Source: Metridium senile (Eukaryota; Cnidaria; Anthozoa; Actiniaria; Metridiidae). From it: a stretch of 64,000 nucleotides of DNA. Position 1 is the stretch's first letter. Every line of letters starts with the position of its first letter. Under the pieces are notes generated by a model. The model was not told the DNA's origin. It saw only the letters and a list, made by a program, of their open reading frames with translations, and made no database searches. The DNA lies in contig OX459108.1 in the NCBI GenBank assembly GCA_949775045.1, forward strand, positions 10,084,072-10,148,071, written 5' to 3'. The translations under genes were made by a program, and so were the position numbers. Below are positions 20,321-32,978 of the stretch, piece after piece.

Positions 20321-23248
20321 CTAGTAATCAATGAATGATAGCGAACGTTGGATTCTCTCCTCTTCTGGAATCAGTAGAGCTGTCTTTGATCTCTGTCGAG
20401 AATCGATCTTCTCCCATTGTTGGAGATTTGTACTGGAAAAGAGTTGATAAAAATAACCAGTAAACATATTTGGTCAGTGATGGTGGGTGATGGTGATGGG
20501 TTTAACAATGAGGTCCACAGGTTACAATACTCGTAATATATCGGGGTATGATGATGATGATGATGATGATGATAGGTCGACAGGGCTACTGGTTATACTA
20601 CTCGTAAAATATTATGTGTACCAGTACGATGTAAAGGAAGGTCATGATGATGATGATGATGATAGGTGGACAGGGCTACTGGTTATACTACTCGTAATAT
20701 ATTATGTGTACCAGTACGATGTAAAGGAAGGTAATGATGATGATGATGATGATAGGTCGACAGGACTACTGGTTATACTATTCGTAATATATTATGTGTA
20801 CCAGTACGATGTAAAAAAAGGTAATGATGATGATGATGATGATGATAGGTCGACAGGACTACTGGTTATACTACTCGTAATATATTATGTGTACCAGTAC
20901 GATGTAAAGGAAGGTAATGATGGTGATGATACCTACGACGATGATGGTGATAATAATAATATTTTTTCTGATGATGATGATGATGAAGATACCAGAGATA
21001 AAAATGATAATGGTGATAGTGAATATGGTGATGATGATTATGGTGATGACAATGACGATTATGGTGATGATGATAATGGTAAAGATGATGATGATTACTG
21101 ATGTTGATGATGATAACAGTGATGTCGATGACTGACATGGTTCTCATGATGATGATGATGATAATGGTAACGATGATGATGATTACTGATGTTGATGATG
21201 ATAAAAGTGATGTCGATGACTGACATGGTTCTCATGATGATGATGATGATAATAGTAAAGATGATGATGATTACTCATGTTAATGATGATAACTGATGTC
21301 GATGACTGACATGGTTCTCATGATGATGATAATGATAATTGTAAAGATGATGATGATTACTGATGTTGATGATGATAACAGTAATGTCGATGACTGACAT
21401 GGTTCTCATGATGATGATAATGATAATTGTAAAGATGATGATGATTACTGATGATGATGATACCAGTGATGTCAATGACTGCCATGGTTCTCATGATGAT
21501 GATGATGATGATAATAGTAAAGATGATGGTGATTACTCATGTTGATGGTGATAACAGTGATGTCGATGACTGACATGGTTCTCATGATGATGATGATGTC
21601 TTGAAACACGCTGGAAGGAATATAGCATGAAAACTTACTCAATGTTTCCCATGATTTCATCCATTCCAGGAATAAAGTTCGTAAGAATGGAAAAGCAGGG
21701 TTTCACTATTCCTTTGAGGAATCCAATCTGAAAACAGGAGAAACCTTGTCACACTTTCAGTACAGTGGAACGACGTTAATCCGGCAACCGAAGGGACACT
21801 CCGAAGTGGCAGTATTAACGGGGTGGCCGCATTGAGCGGGTAAATTTTATAGCAAATGTATGGGCATGCATTTCGTCGGGACTTGAAAAACTGGCCGCAA
21901 TAATGGGGTGGCCGTATTAAGAGGGTGGCCGTAAGGCGGGGTTCCACTGTATTTTGCTTTCAGTATTTTCTTTAAATTTTCTTGAAGTAACACAAAGTAG
22001 CCTCCTTAGCCTCCGACACAAATGATGTCTGTTAAGGAGGCTAAACAAAAAGCTGAAGTCACGCAAAATTCACGTCACACAATTTCAAGTCATACAAAAT
22101 TCACTCACACGATTTTCAGTCATACAAAATTCACGTCACACCATTTTAAGTCATACAAAATTCACGTCACAATTTTAAGTGACGCAAAATTCACGTCATG
22201 CAATTTTAAGTCATACAAAATTCAGGTCACACAATTTTAAGTCATGCAAAATTCATGTCACAATATTTCAAGTCACTCAAAATTCACGTCACACAATTAA
22301 GTCACGCAAAATTCATGTCACACAATTTCAAGTCACGCAAAATTCACGTCACACAATTTGAAGTCACGCAAAATTCCCGTCACACAATTTGAAGTCACGA
22401 AAGGTGCGTTACCTGGTTTTGTGGCAGTTCTTTTTTTCTAGTTCTGTCCATCATTGGCAAGGGATCTACTCCTCTTTGTTTCTCTTCATCTCCCTGAAAA
22501 TACAGGAACAATACAACATCAGCATTCACAAAATAATTGGAATAGTACGCGTTGATTGGTCAAAAACCCGTGTTTCATGAGAGCATGAAACACATTTTCA
22601 AGCGCGCGCGCTCATTCAACAGTAAGTTTTTGTTGTTGTTTTGATCTTTCGAGCGCGATTATAGGTCATTTTTGATAGCAACATAGGGAGAAATGACATC
22701 TTCAAACGAATAGAAAGGTATTTTTTGTCGTTTCGCGTGATTGTTATTTTAAAAAAGGAATGAAACACGTCTTTTGTGTTTTCACTTGCTTATGAAAACC
22801 TCGATACGTTTGGGAGAATTCTTAAGCAGGTCCAAACGCTCGACTTCGTCTCGTGTTTGTTCTGATCTGATCTCGAATTCTCCCAAATGCATCTCGATTT
22901 CATAAACGCGTGAAAACACAGAAGACGTATTTTATTGAGGGTACTGGAATGCCGATAACAATTGCTGGCCATTACGTACTGTACTCACCCAGGGTGAGAA
23001 GCAGAAGTAAAAGAATCAGTTATGTCTGTCGTATCTATTAGGATGGGGAGTGATACTTTTAAAATATATTGTTTATTGGATATGATGACGGCGATGATAT
23101 TGCTGAAGATGATAGCGATGAAGGTGGCGATGAAGATAGTTATGCTAATAATAATGTTTATTTATTTATTTATTTATAATAACTTTATTTACAAGCAAAA
23201 TAATAAAAAGGCTGCAAAAAGGTGTTGCCAGGGAAACGGCAACCCTCC

Positions 23249-23284
<36 letters not shown>

Positions 23285-26200
23285 ATGAATAATACTATTT
23301 ACTGTTTCCATATCTTTTAATAGTATCCTATTTACACCTATCCCTTTCACTCTCCATAAATAAGGTTGGGGAAAATTGCAACCCCGTTCAGTCAAAAAGG
23401 AGCAAAACAAATATAAATACAAAAGGGGATGGGAGGGAGGGAAAACTGCACACAGCTGCTAGAAGGATACGGATAGCATGAGAGGGAGACTAAAATTAAG
23501 CTACGTACGTCGTCGATGACTCAATTGCAACACCGAGCTTCATACGAAACTGCACATGTCAGTGTCGATGGGAGCTCTTATTTATACGTGCTTTGAAAGG
23601 GACTGGGCCCACAGTAATTGGCTAACGCTGTTGTGGGTACCCTGCCATGTTATTATTATTCTCTTTGTGATGCAATTTGTTTTCTGTTATTGTATATTAT
23701 TAAGGCGAAGCTAATAAAATAAAAATAAAATAAGTAGTAATGATAACTAGTGTTGTACCTGGATGTAGAATTCTTCAAAGACTTTTTTCACGGCCATTTT
23801 CTGGATGTTCCATGGCTTCGCTGAGGTACACAGATCACAGGCTGTCATCACTAGACGACGAACCAGGCACCTAAAAACAATAATGCGATTTATGCGAGTA
23901 ATGGGGAATTACGAAAACAACCTTTTGAATAGCTGTTATTACAGTTATATGCAAATGATTTTGAACAATGGGTTGAAGTCGAGGCTTTCGGGCGAAAACA
24001 ATAGGTTTGCCCGAAAGCCTCGATTTGAATCCATTGTTTGAAATCATTTGCATATAACTGTAATAACAGCTATTCTTGGTTTGCAACCATTCCCAGAAAA
24101 GCGAATAGTTCTTTTCACAGTTCAGCCTCAGTGACTACGAATAACAGTTCGAGGTTCGCGTTGCTGCGCATGATAAATTATAGTTTTGCTATGCGCATCA
24201 ACTCGAACCTCGACTTGAAACTATTATTTATGGTCACTGAAGGACTATTGAACAAAAGGACCAGCAGTCACGGGAATGGTTTTCTTTTGTCAAGACCACC
24301 AGCATGGCTGTCGTTTCTTTTGATTAATTCACTCTCCTGGGAGTTTTTGCAACCCATCCACCTTCTACCTGTGTTCGTCTTTCTTCCAGTTGAAGGAGTT
24401 GTCTTGGTGCAGCTTCTCGAGTATATTTTTATTGTCAAAGAAGGTCATCAAGTCGGTAGCTAGAATGGACTCTTGGATACCTTCCAGTATCTGATAGAAT
24501 ATTACGAGAAATCATTGGTAAGAATATTCCATAATTATGGTAGGTTAATATTATTATCAATTTATTATGAGAATAAGATGATGACTGTGCTAGATCGGTG
24601 GCTAGAATGGACTCTTGGATACCTTCCAGTATCTGATAGAATATTACGAGAAATCATTGGTAAGAATATTCCATAATTATGGTAGGTTAATATTATTATC
24701 AATTTATTATGAGAATAAGATGATGACTGTGCTAGATCGGTGGCTAGAATGGACTCTTGGATACCTTCTAGTATCTGATAGAATATCGATAAATCATTGG
24801 TAAGAATATTCCATAATTATGGTAGGTTAATATTATTATCAATTTATTATGAGAATAAGATGATGACTGTGCTAGATCGGTGGCTAGAATGGACTCTTGG
24901 ATACCTTCCAGTATCTGATAGAATATCGATAAATCATTGGTAAGAATATTCCATAATTATGGTAGGTTAATATTATTATCAATTTATTATGAGAATAAGA
25001 TGATGACTGTGCTAGATCGGTGGCTAGAATGGACTCTTGGATACCTTCCAGTATCTGATAGAATATCGATAAATCATTGGTAAGAATATTCCATAATTAT
25101 GGTAGGTTAATATTATTATCAATTTATTATGAGAATAAGATGATGACTGTGCTAGATCGGTGGCTAGAATGGACTCTTGGATACCTTCTAGTATCTGATA
25201 GAATATCGATAAATCATTGGTAAGAATATTCCATAATTATGGTAGGTTAATATTATTATCGATTCATTACGATCATGAGAATAAGATGATGACTGTGCTG
25301 ATGATTATGATAACATAATATTCATGAGTGACAACAAAACAAAACATAACTAAAAAGAACGAAACAAAATAGAAGCTATAAAAGAGAAGGGAAGAAAAGG
25401 AAAGGCAGGGAAGAGCCGAAAAGAAGCAAGAAAAAAAACAAAGAAAAGGAAAAAATAGAAAATATAAGAAAACAAAAGACGCTATCCTCGTGTTAGGATC
25501 GAACTAGATTATGAGACTGACTCTTTGCGCTTACGAGTCAACGTTAATTAATGTAAGACATAAAACTATTGCATAGACCTTTATATGAAGCAGCTAATTA
25601 TTACAAATACCCGGCAAGCCTCACTTTGACTACACAAAACAAAACTACCATGAGCAAGGCTTACCAGGCATTTGCTTATGATTAGCTGCTTCGTGGTAAA
25701 GGTCCATTGAATAAAGGTTTGCTTAAACACTTACACATCGATAATCATCAGAATTCAGATTTCCAAAGACGTTATGTCCATCTCTCTGTGATAGTAAAAC
25801 GTGAATACTTTTAAAAGTATTTACTATACAAAATGATTAAATACACCTAAATGCAAGAACGTTGCCCTGACTTTTGTAATAACTCTATCTTATATTTCAT
25901 TCCTTCCATACTAAATTACTAATGTTCTTTTTAATGTGACAAAATTCTTGCGATTATAAATATCAAAATATGGTATATGATGGGCACTTCTATCCATACC
26001 CTAAAAAATACCAAGACTTTGACATTCTAAATTTCAATTTCAATAACATAAAAGACACCAAATCGCGTATTTTTCCCCCTTAAAGGCTGGTGCACACTAG
26101 CGACATAAGGATAATAAGTAACATACGCAGACTCAGTTGGGCACTGCTCATTAGCCACACCTAGTCAGAAATGCTTCACTGAGTCTGCGTATGTTGCTTA

Positions 26201-29200
26201 TGCTTACACTGCAAAAACGGAGTAGATACACCTCACTATATTGAGTTGATCATGCATTCAGGATGACACTTTATATTAGTGAGTTAATCCAGCTATATAG
26301 TGAGTAAACTCAACTCTAGAGTGAGTAAAAGCGAAGTTAAACTCAATATATTGGGTACATTGTACTCAATGAACGTCTACATTTATTTTTACTCTTGATA
26401 ATGAGTTGGGTTAACTCACTATAAAGTGTTATCCTGAATGCATGATTAACTCAATATAGTGAGGTGTATCTACTCAGCCGTTTTTGCAGTGTATGCTTAT
26501 GTCGCAAGCGTGAACCAGGTTTAAGAGATACGACGAGCATACCCGATACGAGTCCCCCGACCCCGTCACCCAAGGTAGCTTTCGCTCTACTATATACTAA
26601 CACAAACATACCCGATACTTTAACCCTGAGTACCTCCCCCAACCCCCTCCCCCACGGTGTAGTTGGTTCACCTTATTATATACTAACCTCTAAGATAAAG
26701 ATTCCTTGATGAAAGTGATGCCATTCCATGGTTGATGTAGTGTGCAAGTTAGCGAGGGGTGTGTTGGATACAAGCATACCCGATACTTTAACCCTGACTC
26801 CCTCCCCCAACCCCCTCCCCCTCCCCCGCGGTGTGGTTGGTCCACTTTACTATATACTAACCTCTAAGATAAAGATTCCTTGATGAAAGTGATGCCATTC
26901 CATGGTTGATGTAGTGTACAAGTTAGCGAGGGGTGTGTTGGACACAAGCATACCCGATACTTTAACCCTGAGTACCTGCCCCCCCCCCCTCCCCCCCCCC
27001 CCTTCCCCTCCCCCACGGTGTGGTTGGTTCACTTTACTATCTAATACTAACCTCTAAGATAAAGATTCCTTGATGAAAGTGATGCCATTCCATGGTTGAT
27101 GTAGTGTACAAGTTAGCGAGAGGTGTGTTCGATTGCAGCATGAATGCATTGTTTTTACCTCGATGGTCGACATCATGTATTATACCAGCGATGTACAGGT
27201 AGAGTTTCTACAGAAACAGTGAGAGATCAATATTGAATAAAATACTAGTACATGTATATAAAATGATGATCAGGAATACGATGATGATGATGACGATGAT
27301 GGTGGTGATGATGATGATGACAATGATGGTGGTGGTGGTGATGATGATGATGACTATGGTGGTTGTGGTGATGATGATGACAATGATGGTGGTGGTGATG
27401 ATGATGATGATGACTATGGTGGTTGTGGTGATGATGATGACAATGATGGTGGTGGTGATGATGATGATGATGACTATGGTGGTTGTGGTGATGATGATGA
27501 CAATGATGGTGGTGGTGATGATGATGATGATGACAATGGTGGTGGTGGTGATGATGATGACAATGATGGTGGTGGTGGTGATGATAATGATGATGGTGGT
27601 GGTCTTGGTGATAATGATGATGGTAACTATGATGATGGTGGTGGTCTTGGTGATGGTGATGATGATGATGGTGGTGGTGATGATGATAATGATGACAATG
27701 ATGGTGGTGGTGGTGATGTAGATGACGTCGACGATCATGATCATAATAATGCTTTTTATGATGATAATGATGATGATGATGATGATAATGATAATGATAA
27801 TGATGAGTATTATGGGGATGAGGATGATAATATTGATGATGTTAATAATCATAATATTAATGATGATGATGATGATGATGATAATGATGATGATAATATT
27901 GATGATGTTAATAATCATAATATTAATGATGATGATGATGATGATGATAATGATGATGATAATATTGATGATGTTAATAATCATAATATTAATGATGATG
28001 ATGATGATGATAATGATGATGATAATATTGATGATGTTGATAATCATAATATTAACGATGATGATGATGATGATAATGATGATGATAATATTGATGATGT
28101 TGATAATCATAATATTAACGATGATGATGATGATGATGATAATGATGATGATAATATTGATGATGTTGATAATCATAATATTAACGATGATGATGATGAT
28201 GATAATGAGGATGATAATATTGATGATGTTAATAATCATAATATTAACGATGATGATGATGATGATGATAATGATGATGATAATATTGATGATGTTGATA
28301 ATCATAATATTAACGATGATGATGATGATGATGATAATGATGATGATAATATTGATGATGTTGATAATCATAATATTAACGATGATGATGATGATGATAA
28401 TGATGATGATAATATTGATGATGTTAATAATCATAATATTAACGATGATGATGATGATGATGATAATGATGATGATAATATTGATGATGTTGATAATCAT
28501 AATATTAACGATGATGATGATGATGATGATGATAATGATGATGATAATATTGATGATGTTAATAATCATAATATTAATTATGATAATGATGATGATAATA
28601 TTGACGTTAATAATCATAATATTAATTATGATAATGATGATGATAATATTGATGATAATAATTATAATCATAATAATGATGATGATAATCATAATGATGA
28701 CGATGACGATGATAATGATGACGATAATAATGATAATGATGATAACAAAAACAATTATAATAAAATAACAATAGTGTCATGGTGAATTTACTTACCTCAA
28801 GATGAGGAATCGAGTCGTTGTTTCGTAGTAATTGATAAATACTGTGTGACACAGAGAAAGCATGGGCCCAGTTATGGTACGGTATTTCTCGATAGCTCTT
28901 ACGAACCATTATCGTAAACCGTACTATTGTATCATAGTCAACCCTAAAAACAAACAGCTACATGCTGAATAAATATCGGGAAAATGACAAAGGAAAGCTA
29001 TAGGAAGAAAGAGGGAAAAATAGGGGTAGTAAGGAAAAGAAAAGGAATGAAGAAGAAATAATGCAGAAACGCAGGAAAAGAAGTAATGATTAAGGGATGA
29101 TACAAATGTAAGAGCTCGGGAAAAAAGGACTGAAAGAAGGAAGGAAAAAAGGAACGACCAAACGAAAGAAGAGAGGTGGAATAAAGAAGAGAACTGAGGA

Positions 29201-31010
29201 AGAAAAAAGGGGAGGAAGGAAGGAAGGAAGGGTGGAAGAAAGAAGAGAAGGAAAAAAGTAAAGGATTTACGAAGGAAGGAAGGAAGGAAGGAAGGAAGGA
29301 AGGAAGGAAGGAAAAGTGAGAGTAGAGGAAAGAAGAGAGGGAGAGTGGGAGTGAGGGAGAAAGGGGGAGAGGGAGAGAGGGAGAAGGAAGTGGGGCAAGA
29401 AGAGTGGAACGAACAAACGAACGAAATGATAACAAGGTTTAGTTACCTAACATGACAACTTTCAAAGAAATCATCTGTCATGTTAACAAAGTAGTGGGTC
29501 AGTGTGTCATCAGGCTGGTAGATATCAAAATCCCATCTGTAATAAAAACATATCAACATGATAAGTTGCTGGCATATTTATACACTAAAAAAACACAGTC
29601 AAACGAAATGAAATTGAAAAAGAAAACAAAAACAAAAACGTGAAAACAGCGAAAAAGAGACACAGAGAGATTTTTGACGATTTTTGATAGGTGAACAGAA
29701 AGTAAGTTAAAAACGGGACAGACAGACAGCCAAACAAAAGAAAAGAAAAAATAGAAAAAGGACAAACAAACTGATGTTGAGATACACAGGCACTCTAGGC
29801 AGGCAAAGAAAAATACATGAAGACTTAGAGATAGACAGATAGAAAACAGACAAAAACAGTCTGGCAGACGGATAAAAGCTGAGATAGATAGAAGGAAAAC
29901 AGACGGACAGACAGACAGATAGACAGACAAAAACAGATAAAAACAGACAAAAACAGACTGGCAGACGGATAAAAAGCAGAAAGAGAGAAAGAAAACAGAC
30001 GGACAGACAGACAGAAATTCAGAAAGACAGACGGATGAAAAACAGGCACACGGACGAAAAGCAGATAGAGAGAAGGAAATTAAAAAAAAAAAAAAAACAG
30101 ACAAACAGACAGACAGACAAACCGACAGACAGTAAGCTTACGTATTGAACAAAGGCGGAAATTGAGCTAGCTGCGATTTCATAACGGTCTCATCGACTTC
30201 TTTATCTTGTCCACTGCAGTGATAGCTGAGCACTTCGAGTGCAACTTGGTGTTTTTGTTGAGCACGGGACAGCGAGTTATAGATCTGAAAACAAGAACAA
30301 TAAATACGTTTTGGATTGTTTCTTGTTAATATTCTTGCTGTTGCCGTGTTGTTGTTATTATTATAGTGGTTGTTGTTATTGTTGTTGTTGTTGTTGTGAT
30401 TGCTGTTTTTAGTGTGGTGGTGGTGATTGTTGATGTTGTTGTTGTGATGGTTGCTGTTGTTTTGGTGGTTGCGGTTGTTGTGATGGTGGTTGTTGTTGTT
30501 GTGGTAGGGTTTGTTGTTGTTGTTATTGTGGTGGTTGCTGTTGTTGTTGTCATTGTCATTGTGGTGGTAGTGGTGGTTGTTGCTGCTGTTGTTGTTGTGG
30601 TTGTTGTTGTTGTTATTGTGGTGGTGATTGTTGTTGCTGTTATTGTGGTGGTCATGGTTGCTGTTGTAATTGTAATTGTGGTGGTGGCGGTGGTGGTGGT
30701 GGTTGTTGCTGCTGCTGCTGCTGCTGCTGCTGTTGTGGTTGTTGCTGTTGTAGTACTGGTAGTGGTTGTTGCTGTTGTTGTTGTTGTTGTTATTGTGGTA
30801 CTGGTGGTTGTTGCTGCTGCTGTTGTTGTTGTGGTTGTTGCTGTTGTAGTACTGGTAGTGGTTGTTGCTATTGTTGTTGTTGTAGGGGTTGCTATTGTTG
30901 TTGTTGTTATTGTGGTACTGGTGGTTGTTACTGCTGCTGTTGTTGTTGTGGTTATTGCTGTTGTAGTACTGGTAGTGGTTGTTGCTCTTGTTGTTGTGGT
31001 AGGGGTTGCT

Positions 31011-31043
<33 letters not shown>

Positions 31044-31121
31044 ATTGTGGTACTGGTGGTTGTTGCTGCTGCTGTTGTTGTTGTGGTTGTTGCTGTTGTA
31101 GTACTGGTAGTGGTTGTTGCT

Positions 31122-31157
<36 letters not shown>

Positions 31158-32709
31158 ATTGTGGTACTGGTGGTTGTTGCTGCTGTTGATGTTGCTGTTG
31201 TTGTGTTGGTAGTGGTTGTTGATTTTGTTGTGGTGGTGTTGGCGGTTGCTGTTGTTATTATGGTACGTTGTGGTAGTGGTTGTTTCTATTGTTGTTTGTG
31301 TTGGTGGTGCTGGTGGTTTGTTTCGCTGCGTTCTGTATGGGTTATCAGCGTTAAAATTCTTTAAAGAAAGAATGTGCGGTATTACTTCAGTAAGAAATTA
31401 AATCGATTCCTCCTCCTGTCTACCGGCCAGATGCTCTAATACTAATTAGACGCACTTAGTGCGTTTACTCAGGCTACGTCATAGAGTAGTTGTGGTTTAC
31501 CTGTGGCATTACGTCATGTGTAATCTCGACACAACGATAGACCCATAGATAGCAAAGGTAAACCTAGACTCAGGCTCCCCTGCGAGGTAGCCTGAGTAAT
31601 AATGTATAAAGGAAAGGGTTTACAAACCTGACTATAATGCAGCGCCAGGCCACAGTAACCAGCAAACATTTCAAACGCTTCAGCGTCTGGAAGTAAATAG
31701 ACTAGTGTTAGCTTGCTCAAACGGTAAGTTTAGCCTGCGTAGCGGCTCTTGAGCCGCTACGCAGGCTACGGTAAATTAGGCACCAGACACATTGATTTGC
31801 AGCTGATTTGATTTAAATTAATACTTGTTACAATTGAACAATTGACTTACCGTCTGAAGAAAAGAATCCACGATAACTATTCACCATCTGTACAACACCT
31901 ATAACACTGAACACACATATATAACATTAGTATTAAATTATCACTATTGCAATAGCAAATCATCATCATTACTATTCACCATCTGTACAACACCTATAAC
32001 ACTGAACACATATATATAACATTAGTATTAAATTATTAGTTTGGTAATAGCAAATCATCATCATTACTATTCACCATCTGTACAACACCTATAACACTGA
32101 ACACACATATATAACATTAGTATTAAATTATCACTATTGTAATAGCAAATCATCATCATTACTATTCACCATCTGTACAACACCTATAACACTGAACACA
32201 CACATATATAACATTAGTATTAAATTATCACTATTGCAATAGCAAATCATCATCATTACTATTCACCATCTGTACAACACCTATAACACTGAACACACAT
32301 ATATATAACATTAGTATTAAATTATCACTATTGCAATAGCAAATCATCATCATTACTATTCACCATCTGTACAACACCTATAACACTGAACACACATATA
32401 TATAGCATTAGTATTGAATTATCACTTTTGTAATAGCAAATCATCATCATCATTACTACGTTCATCAGTGTAATTAAAATAATTATAATTATTATGATGG
32501 TCATCATTGTCTAATAATAATCATCATTACCTTCCTTCGCATTGTACTGGTACAAATAATAAATTACAATTAGTCACGTCGACCGTTCACCATCATCAAC
32601 ACTATCATCATCAATACTAACATCATCATCATCATCATTTTCAGCATCATCATCATCAATGCCATCATCGTCGCCAACAGCTATAAATGCCAACATCAAC
32701 GCCATCATC

Positions 32710-32743
<34 letters not shown>

Positions 32744-32802
32744 TTATCGCACTGGTACACATAATATATTACGAGTAGTATAACCAGTAGTCCAGTCGAC
32801 CT

Positions 32803-32859
<57 letters not shown>

Positions 32860-32940
32860 TACACCATCATTACCTTCCTTTACATCGTACTGGTACACAT
32901 AATATATTACGAGTAGTATAACCAGTAGTCCTGTCGACCT

Positions 32941-32978
<38 letters not shown>

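Noticed and set aside
20487..21101. 204-codon plus-strand frame with [11 protein letters not shown] repeats
   Set aside because: It is the inverted GAF-B exon-edge array read in the wrong frame, joined to a GAT repeat.
27208..28768. Very long Ile/Met/Asn frames on both strands
   Set aside because: Trinucleotide GAT repeats keep all frames open; there is no domain, codon bias or splice context.
30366..31364. 332-codon poly-Val/Ala frame
   Set aside because: GTT/GTG/GCT microsatellite translation only.
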